A stretch of 64,000 nucleotides of DNA from positions 62,001 through 126,000 of IMG/VR virus record IMGVR_UViG_3300022752_003639; one strand, 5' to 3'. The DNA is from a virus. Below are positions 16,292-24,944 of the stretch, piece by piece (the first letter of the stretch is position 1; every line of letters begins with the position of its first letter). A program made the translations under genes and the position numbers. The notes under the pieces were generated by a model. That model did not search any database. It was given only the letters and a program-made list of their open reading frames with translations, and was not told the origin of the DNA.

Positions 16292-16567
16292 ATGAGTAGA
16301 GCATTCGGGGCACCGGAACAAGCAAAAATTAAACAGATTGTAGCAGAGGGGGTTACAGTTATGCAGGAAATTCAAGACCTTACAGAAGGCCTAAATGATA
16401 CAATTAAAGCAGTTGCAGAAGAATTAGAAGTTAAACCTGCAATTATAAAAAAGGCTATTCGTATCGCCATGAAAGATCAATGGGATCAAGTATTCAGAGA
16501 ATTTGATGATCTTGAAACTATTGTAGATATCAGCGGACATGCCAATCGAAGAGAAGACAATGTTTAA
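16292..16567 (+). CDS. DsbA-like double-stranded DNA-binding protein (tentative)
   Basis: 91 residues from ATG 16292, 5 nt after a perfect AAGGAG; longer in-frame starts upstream lie before the promoter and are rejected. All-helical and acidic in the middle (ILE/VAL-rich AEGVTVMQEIQDLTEGLNDT, then VKPAIIKKAIRIAMKD). The pattern of an N-terminal helix pair followed by a basic helix resembles the T4-like DsbA family, which binds near late promoters and aids late transcription. Similarity is from memory of marine phage homologues, so the name is tentative. Confidence 0.62.
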   Translation: MSRAFGAPEQAKIKQIVAEGVTVMQEIQDLTEGLNDTIKAVAEELEVKPAIIKKAIRIAMKDQWDQVFREFDDLETIVDISGHANRREDNV

Positions 16568-16664
16568 TTGGATTAAAAAAATTATTGCCGACTATCGTAG
16601 GCGTAGGCAAATAAAGAAACGTATAGAAGAGCTTAAAAAGCGAGATCCGTTTATCTACAAATGA
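16560..16664 (+). CDS. Small basic conserved peptide (34 aa)
   Basis: ATG 16560 overlaps the end of the DsbA-like gene, and its TGA (16662-16664) overlaps the ATG of the carbamoyltransferase (ATGA). The peptide starts MFNWIKKIIADYRRRRQ, is a single amphipathic, strongly basic helix, and ends KKRDPFIYK. I recall tiny proteins with a DPFIY end beside equivalent genes in marine T4-like phages. Perfect packing between overlapping neighbours supports real translation. Function unknown; nucleic-acid or membrane-surface binding is possible. Confidence 0.72.
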   Translation: MFNWIKKIIADYRRRRQIKKRIEELKKRDPFIYK

Positions 16665-18133
16665 TTATTTGGGGAATAAGTGCTAACAGTCACGATGCTG
16701 CCTTGTCTGTGTGGCATGACAAAACAATACAATTTGCTGCTCATAGTGAACGGTATAGCAAGATTAAAAATGACGGCGATCTACATCCCAAACTTATCGC
16801 AGAAGCAAAACAGTATGGCGAGCCAGATCTTGTTGTCTGGTATGAAAATCCTTTACTAAAAACATTTAGGCAATTTACAGCAGGCCAAGGATGGAACTGG
16901 TCTGAGAACAATATAAGACAATATCTTAAACGCTATGACATACACAGTCATGTACACATAGGTTCACATCATCACAGTCACGCCGCTGCCGGTTTTTATA
17001 CCAGTAAGTTTAATGATGCAACAGTCATCTGTATAGACAGCATCGGTGAATATGAAACGCTGACAATTTGGCGAGGTATAGGTAACAATCTCAATAAGTG
17101 GTATACGCAGGGTTATCCTCACAGCATAGGTCTTTGGTATAGCGCAATGACTCAAAGGATAGGCCTCAAGCCCAATGAAGAAGAATATATCCTAATGGGA
17201 ATGGCAGCATATGGCAACCCAGAAAGATTATATCATGTTATTCTAGAAGATTTTTTTAAGAGCACAAAGGCTCCTGGAATAAAGTTTAAGAATAATTTGC
17301 ATAGAGGCTGCAAATGGTGGCGCCCTGATTTAGTTTCCGAACAGGATATGTTCGATATAGCAGCGGCTACCCAGGCAGTATACGCTGACCTATTACGATC
17401 TATTACACAGTATGCAAGAAAAGTATTACCAAGCAGAAATCTAGTGTTAATGGGCGGATGTGCCTTAAACTGTTCTGCCAATAGTCTAATTACTGCCGAC
17501 TGGGATAATGTATGGATAATGCCTAATCCGGGAGATGCAGGCAGTTCCATAGGTAGTGTATGCAGTTATTTTCAAGAAAAAATCTCATGGCCAGGTCCAT
17601 ATCTAGGCACAGACATGGGAGGTCCTTATCCTGTTGAGGAAACTATCAATGTTCTTAGATCTAGAAAAATTGTGGGTATGGCTAATGGTAGAGCCGAGTT
17701 TGGGCCTCGTGCCCTTGGACATAGAAGTTTACTGGCGGATCCGAGGGGAAATGATATTAAAGATAGTGTGAATGAAATTAAACGCAGACAAAAATTTAGA
17801 CCGTTTGCACCTGCTATATTAGAAGAACATGCGGCCGATTATTTTATCATGCCCCAAAATATATCATCCAGTCCTTACATGCAATTTGTAGCAAAATGTA
17901 GACATCCTGATCTGTTTCCTGCTATAATTCATGCAGATGGTACAAGTAGAGTTCAAACAGTTGGAAAAAATGACAGCCCTGGATTTAGGTCTCTACTAGA
18001 AAAATGGTTTGAAGAAACAGGATGTCCTATGTTACTAAACACTAGCCTTAATATAAAAGGACAACCAATTGTAAATGACGAAATTGATGCGTTAGCATTC
18101 GAAGAAAGGTATAATGTTAAAGTTTTTACGTAG
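16661..18133 (+). CDS. NodU/TobZ-family carbamoyltransferase
   Basis: 490 residues. It transfers a carbamoyl group from carbamoyl phosphate via carbamoyl-adenylate to a hydroxyl or amine. The N-terminal Kae1-like ATPase half starts GISANSHDAALSV and has a His cluster (HHHSHAAAGF, residues 103-112), CIDSIGE near 124, MGMAAYGNP, and LMGGCALNCSAN. The C-terminal half contains GRAEFGPRALGHRSLLADPR and RQKFRPFAPAILEEHAADYF, typical of Carbam_trans_C. Length is slightly shorter than NodU. Related genes occur in T4-like marine phages; the acceptor could be a modified base, a sugar or a host metabolite. No acceptor is visible from sequence. Confidence 0.93.
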   Translation: MIIWGISANSHDAALSVWHDKTIQFAAHSERYSKIKNDGDLHPKLIAEAKQYGEPDLVVWYENPLLKTFRQFTAGQGWNWSENNIRQYLKRYDIHSHVHIGSHHHSHAAAGFYTSKFNDATVICIDSIGEYETLTIWRGIGNNLNKWYTQGYPHSIGLWYSAMTQRIGLKPNEEEYILMGMAAYGNPERLYHVILEDFFKSTKAPGIKFKNNLHRGCKWWRPDLVSEQDMFDIAAATQAVYADLLRSITQYARKVLPSRNLVLMGGCALNCSANSLITADWDNVWIMPNPGDAGSSIGSVCSYFQEKISWPGPYLGTDMGGPYPVEETINVLRSRKIVGMANGRAEFGPRALGHRSLLADPRGNDIKDSVNEIKRRQKFRPFAPAILEEHAADYFIMPQNISSSPYMQFVAKCRHPDLFPAIIHADGTSRVQTVGKNDSPGFRSLLEKWFEETGCPMLLNTSLNIKGQPIVNDEIDALAFEERYNVKVFT

Positions 18134-18356
18134 TTTAACATGGCTGTTCTGGTTTGAGTGGTCTTGCACTATAATTTTATTGGCAGGAGTTATTTTAACT
18201 AGTTTTAATATATATCCTACAAATATATGGTTTTTATTAATAGGAAACCTTGGCTGGATCGCCCTAGGATATATATGGCGTAAATGGAGTTTAATTATTT
18301 TACAAGTTATAATAACACTAATCTATATTGCCGGATTAGTAAAGACTTTACTATAA
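18114..18356 (+). CDS. Small integral membrane protein
   Basis: 80 residues, three hydrophobic stretches (~10-32, ~38-54, ~58-78) with only a few charged residues between them (WRKWS). The start overlaps the carbamoyltransferase end by 20 nt with AAAGG upstream. The layout resembles small phage inner-membrane proteins such as DUF6552, but this is only a pattern match. It has no lysis-gene context. Possible role in membrane association or transport; unknown. Confidence 0.75.
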   Translation: MLKFLRSLTWLFWFEWSCTIILLAGVILTSFNIYPTNIWFLLIGNLGWIALGYIWRKWSLIILQVIITLIYIAGLVKTLL

Positions 18357-18359
18357 ATA
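18352..18359 (+). promoter_or_regulatory. Perfect T4-late-type octamer TATAAATA upstream of DNA polymerase
   Basis: TATAAATA (18352-18359) is identical to the T4 late promoter core and lies 73 nt before the polymerase ATG. It could give polymerase mRNA an extra late or middle start. It overlaps the stop of the membrane-protein gene, and no good -35 box precedes it. Confidence 0.45.
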
Positions 18360-18392
18360 AATTTGAGTAAGGTTCGCGAGCCATAAATCGCA

Positions 18393-18412
18393 TAAGTGGT
18401 TGTCCAGCCTTA
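18393..18412 (+). promoter_or_regulatory. Hairpin just upstream of the polymerase ribosome site, possible translational operator
   Basis: TAAGTGG (18393-18399) can pair with CCA (18404-18406) and CTTA (18409-18412) around a TTGT loop, with a GC bulge. It sits 8 nt before the Shine-Dalgarno AAGGAG (18421-18426). T4 gp43 represses its own translation by binding a hairpin in the same place. The sequence itself is not similar to the T4 operator, so the assignment rests on position. Confidence 0.4.
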
Positions 18413-18431
18413 AGTGGAACAAGGAGAAATT

Positions 18432-21104
18432 ATGAGTTATGTAGATGCCATCTGGGATCGTGATAATGATATTATCAAAGTTGTTGAACGTGATCCTAAA
18501 AAGGGTCGCTTATTTCAAGAATACCCTGCAAGATATATATTTTACTACCCGGATTCAAAAGGTAAGTATAAATCAATTTACGGTGATAATCTTTCTAGAG
18601 TATTAACCAAATCATTTAAAGACTTTCAAAAAGAACAAAGAATACATAATAGTCATAGACTATTTGAAAGTGACATAAACCCCATATTTAGAACACTAGA
18701 AGAAAATTATTTAGGTAAAGAAGAACCTAGACTAAATGTAGCATTTTTTGACATCGAAGTCGATTTTGATCCAGAAAGAGGATACGCTAGTCCAGACGAT
18801 CCCTTTATGCCTATCACAGCTATTACAGTAAACCTACAGTGGTTAAATGTTTTAATAACATTGGCTATCCCTCCAAAAAGTCTTACATTAGAAGAGGCAA
18901 AAGAACAGGTAAAAGATTTTCCAAATACACACTTATTTGAATCTGAAGGAGAAATGTTAGAAACATTCTTAGAATTATTAGATGATGTAGATGTATTGAG
19001 TGGATGGAATTCAGAAGGCTATGATATTCCCTATACAGTAAACAGAGTAACTAAAGTATTAAGTAAAGAAGATACTAGAAGATTTTGTTTATGGGATCAA
19101 TTTCCTAAAAAAAGAGAATACGAAAAATACGGCAAGACCGCCGTGACATATGATCTTATAGGTCGAGTACATTTGGATTCTTTAGAGCTTTATAGAAAAT
19201 ATACCTATGAAGAACGTCACACTTTTAGATTAGATGCTATAGGTGAAATTGAAATTGGAGAAAATAAAACAGTTTACGAAGGAACACTTGACCAATTATA
19301 TAATAACGACTTTCGTAAATTTATAGAATACAACAGACAAGACGTTGCTTTATTAGACAAATTAGACCGAAAACTTAAATTTATCGACCTTGCCAATAAA
19401 ATTGCTCATGAAAACACAGTATTATTACAGACTACTCTAGGAGCTGTAGCAGTAACCGAGCAAGCAATTATTAATGAAGCACATCATCGAGGTATGATGG
19501 TTCCTAGTAGAGCTAAACGCGATGAGCTAGGTGATACAGGAGCAGCGGGCGCATATGTAGCCTACCCTAAAAAAGGACTTCATGAATGGATCGGAAGCAT
19601 TGACATCAATAGTCTATATCCAAGTGTAATTCGTGCATTAAACATGGGACCGGAGACCATTGTAGGTCAACTACGCCCAGAAAAAACTGAAAAATATATA
19701 AACGAACAAATATCTATACATAAAAAAACATTCGCAGGGGCCTGGGAAGGAATGTTTGGAACGCTAGAATACGAAGCAGTAATTAAAAAAGATAGAGCAT
19801 TTGAAATTGTTATAGATTGGGAAAACAACGAAACCAGTGTGTTATCTGCGGCAGAGGTACATAATTTAATTTTTGAAAGTAATAACCATTGGATGCTCAG
19901 TGCAAATGGAACTATTTTTACCTATGAAAAAGAAGGCATAATTCCTGGCCTACTGAAACGATGGTATGCTGAACGTAAAGAATTACAAGGAAAATTAAAA
20001 TTAGCTAAAGATGCGGAAAATATTATAGAAGAAGAGTATTGGGACAAGAGACAATTAGTTAAAAAGATTAATCTTAATAGCTTGTACGGCGCTATTTTAA
20101 ATCCAGGATGTAGATTTTTTGACAAGCGTATAGGTCAATCAACAACATTAACAGGTAGATCTATAGCAAAACACATGGCAGGAACAGTAAATGAAATTGT
20201 AACAGGTGAGTTTGATCATGTAGGGAAAGCTATAATCTATGGTGATACAGACAGTTGTTACTTCAGTGCATACTCTACATTAAAAAGAGATATCGAAAAA
20301 GGACAAGTACCTTGGAATAAAGATATTATAATTCAACTTTATAATCAAATCGCAGATAAAGTAAATCAAACATTCCCAGAATTTATGCTTGCAGCATTTC
20401 ATTGTCCCAAATCTAGAGGAGATGTTATTAAAGGGGGCAGAGAAATTGTTGCAAGCAAAGGTTTGTTTATCACTAAAAAACGCTATGCAGTTCTATATTA
20501 TGATAAGGACGGAAAACGCACAGACGTAGACGGAAAAACTGGCAAAATTAAAGCTATGGGCTTAGACTTAAAAAGAAGTGACACTCCTGAATTTATGCAA
20601 AAATTCCTAGAAGAAATTCTTGGCAAAGTTCTACACGGCGAACAAGAAAAAGAAATTTTAGATAGAATTAGTGAATTTCGAACAGAATTCAAAGCTCGCC
20701 CAGGTTGGGAAAAAGGTTCGCCTAAACGTGCTAATAATATTACAGAATACGAAGCTAAAGAAAAGAAAGCAGGCAAGGCTAATATGCCGGGACATGTACG
20801 TGCAAGCATAAATTGGAATACTTTACGAAGAATGAATGGAGACAAATATTCCATGCAAATTGTTGATGGTATGAAAGTTATAGTTTGTAAAGTAAAAGAC
20901 AATCCATTAGGATTTACCAGCGTGGCCTATCCTACAGACGAATTACGGTTACCAAAATGGTTTCAAGAATTACCATTCGACCATTCAGAAATGGAAACAA
21001 CAATCATTAACAATAAATTAGACAATCTCATCGGTGTTCTAGAATGGGATTTAGAAAGCACTACACAGGATAATACTTTTGGCAAGTTATTTTCTTTTGA
21101 ATGA
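18432..21104 (+). CDS. 43: DNA polymerase, family B (T4 gp43-like)
   Basis: 890 residues from ATG 18432 with AAGGAG; an upstream GTG at 18414 covers that ribosome site and is rejected. It replicates phage DNA with proofreading. Exonuclease motif I FFDIEVDFD has Asp107 and Glu109; exo II is LSGWNSEGYDIPY; exo III is EYNRQDVALLD. Polymerase motif A DINSLYPS is near 390, motif B KKINLNSLYGA near 545, and motif C YGDTDS near 602. Spacing and length match T4 gp43 (898 aa). The C-terminus ends GKLFSFE, a plausible clamp-binding tail. Both exonuclease and polymerase carboxylates are intact. The clamp gene follows 55 nt downstream. Confidence 0.97.
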   Translation: MSYVDAIWDRDNDIIKVVERDPKKGRLFQEYPARYIFYYPDSKGKYKSIYGDNLSRVLTKSFKDFQKEQRIHNSHRLFESDINPIFRTLEENYLGKEEPRLNVAFFDIEVDFDPERGYASPDDPFMPITAITVNLQWLNVLITLAIPPKSLTLEEAKEQVKDFPNTHLFESEGEMLETFLELLDDVDVLSGWNSEGYDIPYTVNRVTKVLSKEDTRRFCLWDQFPKKREYEKYGKTAVTYDLIGRVHLDSLELYRKYTYEERHTFRLDAIGEIEIGENKTVYEGTLDQLYNNDFRKFIEYNRQDVALLDKLDRKLKFIDLANKIAHENTVLLQTTLGAVAVTEQAIINEAHHRGMMVPSRAKRDELGDTGAAGAYVAYPKKGLHEWIGSIDINSLYPSVIRALNMGPETIVGQLRPEKTEKYINEQISIHKKTFAGAWEGMFGTLEYEAVIKKDRAFEIVIDWENNETSVLSAAEVHNLIFESNNHWMLSANGTIFTYEKEGIIPGLLKRWYAERKELQGKLKLAKDAENIIEEEYWDKRQLVKKINLNSLYGAILNPGCRFFDKRIGQSTTLTGRSIAKHMAGTVNEIVTGEFDHVGKAIIYGDTDSCYFSAYSTLKRDIEKGQVPWNKDIIIQLYNQIADKVNQTFPEFMLAAFHCPKSRGDVIKGGREIVASKGLFITKKRYAVLYYDKDGKRTDVDGKTGKIKAMGLDLKRSDTPEFMQKFLEEILGKVLHGEQEKEILDRISEFRTEFKARPGWEKGSPKRANNITEYEAKEKKAGKANMPGHVRASINWNTLRRMNGDKYSMQIVDGMKVIVCKVKDNPLGFTSVAYPTDELRLPKWFQELPFDHSEMETTIINNKLDNLIGVLEWDLESTTQDNTFGKLFSFE

Positions 21105-21113
21105 AAATAATAG

Positions 21114-21142
21114 TTGACATTATCCTTAATTCTAAATATAAT
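21114..21142 (+). promoter_or_regulatory. Consensus sigma70 promoter before the sliding clamp gene
   Basis: TTGACA (21114-21119), 17-nt spacer, TATAAT (21137-21142): perfect boxes at the ideal distance. It lies between polymerase and clamp, 17 nt before the clamp ATG, with AAGGA as ribosome site. The clamp and genes downstream can therefore be transcribed independently of the polymerase. Confidence 0.88.
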
Positions 21143-21159
21143 TATACAAAGGAAAAATC

Positions 21160-21894
21160 ATGCAAGATATATTAAAAGACATCGTAAGTCATACACATAA
21201 TCTAGGCTTTCTCAATATTGTCAAAGTCACAGGTGACGAATCTAGTACAAAAATCAATAGTATGGCAGATGACAGAACAGTAATTATGTTCGGTGAAACT
21301 GCCAACCCATATCCGGAAATGATAGGCGTTTTTGGAATGCCGCAATTGAATAAATTAAAATATTTGTTAGACTGCCCTGAATATAAAGAAAACGCCAATA
21401 TAAACATAACACACATTAATAAAAATGGTGTAGATATTCCGTCAGGTATTCATTTTGTAAACGAAAATGGTGATTTTAAAAACGATTATAAGTTTATGAA
21501 TACTGAAATTATCAATGAAAAAATTAAAGATATAAAATTTAGAGGCGTAAAATGGGACGTAGAGCTAACGCCTACAGTTCAGTCGATACAGAAATTTAAT
21601 TTCCAAGTTAATGCTAATAATGAACATACAACATTTTTAGCTAAAACAGATGCGGATAAATTAGTATTTTCATTTGGCGATGCTAGTAGTCATAGTGGTG
21701 AATTTATATTTGCAAACGGAATCACTGGTAAATTAAGCAAAAGCTGGACATGGCCTGTTTCATCTGTCCTAGCTATTTTGAAAGCAGCAGATGTGAATAA
21801 TACTAAAATGAGTTTAAGCAATGAAGGTGCTTTACAAATTACTTTAGATAGCGGATTGGCCACATATCAATATATCATTCCTGCAACAATATGA
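21160..21894 (+). CDS. 45: Sliding clamp, DNA polymerase processivity factor (T4 gp45-like)
   Basis: 244 residues; T4 gp45 is 228. It forms a trimeric ring that tethers gp43 and, in T4, also activates late transcription. The strongest match is the C-terminal third: GKLSKSWTWPVSSVLAIL and MSLSNEGALQITLDSGLATY, followed by YIIPA, the characteristic gp45 ending. The middle MFGETANPYPEMIGVFGMPQ also fits. The clamp loader genes 44 and 62 are not in the window, and the order 43-then-45 differs from T4. The stop overlaps the next ATG. Confidence 0.93.
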   Translation: MQDILKDIVSHTHNLGFLNIVKVTGDESSTKINSMADDRTVIMFGETANPYPEMIGVFGMPQLNKLKYLLDCPEYKENANINITHINKNGVDIPSGIHFVNENGDFKNDYKFMNTEIINEKIKDIKFRGVKWDVELTPTVQSIQKFNFQVNANNEHTTFLAKTDADKLVFSFGDASSHSGEFIFANGITGKLSKSWTWPVSSVLAILKAADVNNTKMSLSNEGALQITLDSGLATYQYIIPATI

Positions 21895-22259
21895 TTAGAT
21901 CAGTCTCGGGAGGGCCTCATATACAGGTAGATGGTGGTCATCCATCTGCCTCGTATATCTATTCTGAAAATGCAAATAAACCCATGGCCGGTATGGTAAG
22001 ATATATCAACAACCAATTTGAAGTATACGACGGTAATACATGGCATCAGATATCAGTCGGACATACTACCGTAAAATTAACAAACGAAGCCAGTAAGGCC
22101 ATTGACTGGGCATTAAGACAAATGCAGGAACAGGCTGACATTGAAAAACTGGCAAAAGACTACCCTGCGGTCAAACTGGCACACGATAATCTTAAACGTG
22201 CTGCCGAACAATTAAAGGCCACTATTATATTGAGTAAAGATGAGCAATCCACCAATTAA
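21891..22259 (+). CDS. Conserved hypothetical protein
   Basis: 122 residues in two parts. Residues ~1-57 are a small beta unit ending in FEVYDGNTWHQIS, the kind of repeat seen in phage structural proteins. Residues ~58-122 are helical and charged (AIDWALRQMQEQADIEKLA, KRAAEQLKATIILS). It overlaps the clamp stop (ATGA) and the next gene by 20 nt. I recall similar proteins in marine T4-like phages, without function. Confidence 0.78.
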   Translation: MIRSVSGGPHIQVDGGHPSASYIYSENANKPMAGMVRYINNQFEVYDGNTWHQISVGHTTVKLTNEASKAIDWALRQMQEQADIEKLAKDYPAVKLAHDNLKRAAEQLKATIILSKDEQSTN

Positions 22260-23793
22260 CCTAACACCATTACAGAAAGACTATGCTGTATTTTTACCAG
22301 CAGTTAGTTCTTTTTATTCAACCTATGTAGCCAAACAAAAATTAGAGGAATTCGTTCCTAAGCATCGTATCCCTAAAGGATTTGATCGTGATATTGAAGG
22401 TATGAACTTTCTAAATCCAGAACAAGGCTATTTTACCTACAAATATGCTTTATACTCTGCAGGACATGCACAATTAGACTTGAATAAAAGTATAGTACAA
22501 GAAAGTATGATTCAACAGCGTGATAGAAACGCAACAATGATTCTAGGAGATTCCGGTGGATACCAGATTGGTAAAGGTGTGCTAAAGTTTGATTGGCTAA
22601 ATTTTGAAGGAGCAGAAGCAAACAAGGTTCGTCAACGTATTCTAGAGTGGTTAGAACTAACTGCTGATTGGTCAATGATGCTAGATGTTCCTACTTGGGC
22701 CTGTGATCATATTCATAGTCCAAAGACGGGTCTTAAAACGTTTGATGACTGTTTAGATAAGACCAAATTTAACAATGAATACTTTCTAAAAAATAGACTA
22801 GGTCAAACTAAATGGCTTAACGTGCTGCAAGGATCAGATTGGGATACCGCAGAGAAATGGTACGACGGTGTTAAAGAATTTTCAGATCCTGCCGTATGGG
22901 GGGATAAGGCTGCAGAAGGGTGGGCCTTTGGTGGTGCTAATATGTGTAAAATGGACATTACATTAAAGCGTCTAATGACCTTACGTGAAGATGGTCTACT
23001 AAAAAATAAAAACTGGATTCACTTCTTAGGTACAGCCCAACTTGATTGGTCCTGTTATCTTACCTCTATTCAACGACAAATTAGAAAGCACATTAATGAA
23101 GAAATTACCATATCTTTTGACTGCGCCTCACCGTTTATTGCAACCGCCCACGGACTTGTCTATACAAACGCACAGCACACGCCGAAACGTTGGAGCGTTA
23201 TTATGGACAAGGCCCCAGACAACAAAACACTTGCAAGAAGCACAATCCCATTTCCGTTCGAATCAGAAATAGGTCGCAGGCTTAACATGGGAGATATCTG
23301 CTGGTATGCTCCTGGAGATCTTAATAAAATTAAAAAAGAAGGTAAAACGTCGTGGGATAGTTTTTCATATGCACTAATGATGGGGCATAATGTATACTGC
23401 CATATTGTTGCCGTACAACGTGCCCAGCAATTAATGGATATTGAAGTTGCTAAAACACAACAAAAAATAAATTGGCGTTTTTGGAAAAAAGTAAAATCCG
23501 GCGATATGAGCGACGAATATAGTGACTGGGTTCCTAGAAATGTGCTATACTTCAATAACTTTGTAGAAGATTTATTTAATACAAAAACGAAAAAAGAAGC
23601 ATTTGAGATGATTGAAGAAGCTGGATCATTTTTAAGATCGTTAGAAGGTGCAAGATTACGAGGTGGCCCTGCTCAGAACAATTTCAACACTTTCTTTGAA
23701 TTTGAAGAAGTAACCAAAGCAGAAGAGATTGATTTAGAAAACCCTGATGATGATAAATTAAGGGCTCTTGAAGAAGAAATTATGGAGAATTAA
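22240..23793 (+). CDS. dpdA: DpdA-like tRNA/DNA guanine transglycosylase-fold protein
   Basis: 517 residues. TIM-barrel signatures of tRNA-guanine transglycosylase are visible: GDSGGYQIGKG (Asp104), MMLDVPTWACD (Asp149), NVLQGSD near 194-200, GWAFGGANM, IHFLGTA, and ISFDCASPF with candidate nucleophile Asp294. The CxCxxC zinc signature of bacterial TGT is not evident. Phage DpdA proteins exchange guanine in DNA for 7-deazaguanines. QueE (30332-31198) and a QueD-like T-fold protein (25641-26030) in the same window support DNA modification. The C-terminal ~100 residues are acidic and helical. Substrate (DNA versus tRNA) is inferred from context. Confidence 0.82.
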   Translation: MSNPPINLTPLQKDYAVFLPAVSSFYSTYVAKQKLEEFVPKHRIPKGFDRDIEGMNFLNPEQGYFTYKYALYSAGHAQLDLNKSIVQESMIQQRDRNATMILGDSGGYQIGKGVLKFDWLNFEGAEANKVRQRILEWLELTADWSMMLDVPTWACDHIHSPKTGLKTFDDCLDKTKFNNEYFLKNRLGQTKWLNVLQGSDWDTAEKWYDGVKEFSDPAVWGDKAAEGWAFGGANMCKMDITLKRLMTLREDGLLKNKNWIHFLGTAQLDWSCYLTSIQRQIRKHINEEITISFDCASPFIATAHGLVYTNAQHTPKRWSVIMDKAPDNKTLARSTIPFPFESEIGRRLNMGDICWYAPGDLNKIKKEGKTSWDSFSYALMMGHNVYCHIVAVQRAQQLMDIEVAKTQQKINWRFWKKVKSGDMSDEYSDWVPRNVLYFNNFVEDLFNTKTKKEAFEMIEEAGSFLRSLEGARLRGGPAQNNFNTFFEFEEVTKAEEIDLENPDDDKLRALEEEIMEN

Positions 23794-23794
23794 C

Positions 23795-24223
23795 ATGGCA
23801 ATATGGCGTATTACAAATTATCAAAAAAAGTCGGCTGATGAAATTCAAACCTGGCGTAAAGGTGATGATGAATTTCAAAAAACAGAAACATACCGTTGGG
23901 GTGTTTGGGAATGTGAAAGTGATGAAAAGCCTGTAGTTGATTTAAACAACCCAGGTGGCTGGAGTCCAGATAATGCAGATCAAGAAGATTATACCTGGGA
24001 AATGGTTGAAATGATTGATGGTTGTTATGTGGATTGGGATTTTATAGGCTGTCCGGATATGGATGAGGAAGAACAAGAACGTATTCAAGAACTTTGGAAC
24101 GAAAACTATTACGAAGGATTAGAAGGCGAAGACTGGATTAATGACGAAACTGAATATTGGCTTCATGGCCCATTGAAATTAACCAATGTAGATACTGGTG
24201 AAGAATGGCATGGAGAAGACTGA
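23795..24223 (+). CDS. Acidic hypothetical protein
   Basis: 142 residues from ATG 23795, with GGAG upstream; the longer frame overlapping dpdA is rejected. It is very acidic (many Glu and Asp) and Trp-rich, with repeated units like WGVWECESDEKP and GGWSPDNADQEDYTWEMVE. No catalytic motif is visible. Acidic, Trp-rich small phage proteins are sometimes DNA mimics or inhibitors of host nucleic-acid-binding proteins, but nothing here proves that. It belongs to the dpdA operon. Confidence 0.75.
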   Translation: MAIWRITNYQKKSADEIQTWRKGDDEFQKTETYRWGVWECESDEKPVVDLNNPGGWSPDNADQEDYTWEMVEMIDGCYVDWDFIGCPDMDEEEQERIQELWNENYYEGLEGEDWINDETEYWLHGPLKLTNVDTGEEWHGED

Positions 24224-24455
24224 CTCAATTTTAGAAAAACTTATCTACAGGGCAGGGTTCAGCTCAACCTTTGAACGTGTAAGGCTAGAAAGACTAATTT
24301 GGTTAGCTGCCCGCGATATTCAACATATTGTAACAGACGAGCAATGGCAACAAATTGTAAATCATTTATCTATTCCAGAAGATTTTAATAAACGAACCAA
24401 CAATAATTATCTTACAAAAAAATCCGCAGATCAACCAGAAGGATATTTAGAATGA
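24210..24455 (+). CDS. Small helical hypothetical protein
   Basis: 81 residues from ATG 24210; GTG 24198 is an alternative. The first half is basic and helical (KLIYRAGFSSTFERVRLERL), followed by LAARDIQHIVTDEQWQQIVNHL. No motif is recognised. It overlaps the upstream gene by 14 nt and the downstream gene by 4, which supports translation in this compact operon. Confidence 0.68.
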   Translation: MEKTDSILEKLIYRAGFSSTFERVRLERLIWLAARDIQHIVTDEQWQQIVNHLSIPEDFNKRTNNNYLTKKSADQPEGYLE

Positions 24456-24751
24456 AATCTGTTCATGAACTTAGTGATGAAGAATTAGAAAGTTGTATAG
24501 ATGGTTCTTTTCACATTGAAACTTTAAGAGAAATTCTTAGTAAACAGGGTGTAGTAGATTTAGAAGGTTGGGTAGATCCGGAAATTTTTGCAGATTGGTT
24601 CGCTCAGTCTCTCGTAGATATAATAGGCGTAGAAGAAGATACACCAGAATGGACTGAAGCATTTGATAACAATTGGAATTGGGGTTATGACGTTGGTGAT
24701 AATATCAATTCCTTTATTAGTGATAATTTTAAGGATAAAAAAGATGCCTAA
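24452..24751 (+). CDS. Acidic hypothetical protein
   Basis: 99 residues, ATG overlapping the preceding stop (ATGA). Acidic, with SVHELSDEELESCIDGSF at the start and several Trp in DTPEWTEAFDNNWNWGYDVG. Not recognised. Probably co-translated with its neighbours in the dpdA-queD-like operon. Confidence 0.7.
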   Translation: MKSVHELSDEELESCIDGSFHIETLREILSKQGVVDLEGWVDPEIFADWFAQSLVDIIGVEEDTPEWTEAFDNNWNWGYDVGDNINSFISDNFKDKKDA

Positions 24752-24944
24752 GAAAAAAACAGAACCAACTAGTAAATTAGCAAAAAATAAAAAAACAGAT
24801 GCAAAAAAAGAAAGTAACGAATATACTATTGAGACAAAAGATGAGTCAGGAAAATTATCATTTGATATAGATTGGGATAGGCTTAAAATTCATGTCCAAA
24901 ATGCCTTGACTGACTTTGAAAAAACAAGTAAAATTAAAACATGA
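24744..24944 (+). CDS. Small basic-acidic hypothetical protein
   Basis: 66 residues from ATG 24744; a much longer in-frame start at 24663 lies wholly inside the previous gene and is rejected. The first 30 residues are Lys-rich and probably disordered (PKKKTEPTSKLAKNKKTDAK). The rest is a short beta-helix unit (KLSFDIDWDRLKIHVQNAL). The ending overlaps the next ATG. Function unknown. Confidence 0.66.
   Translation: MPKKKTEPTSKLAKNKKTDAKKESNEYTIETKDESGKLSFDIDWDRLKIHVQNALTDFEKTSKIKT

Noticed and set aside
18414-18431. GTG at 18414 as the polymerase start
   Set aside because: It would place the clear AAGGAG ribosome site inside the coding region; ATG 18432 is correctly spaced.
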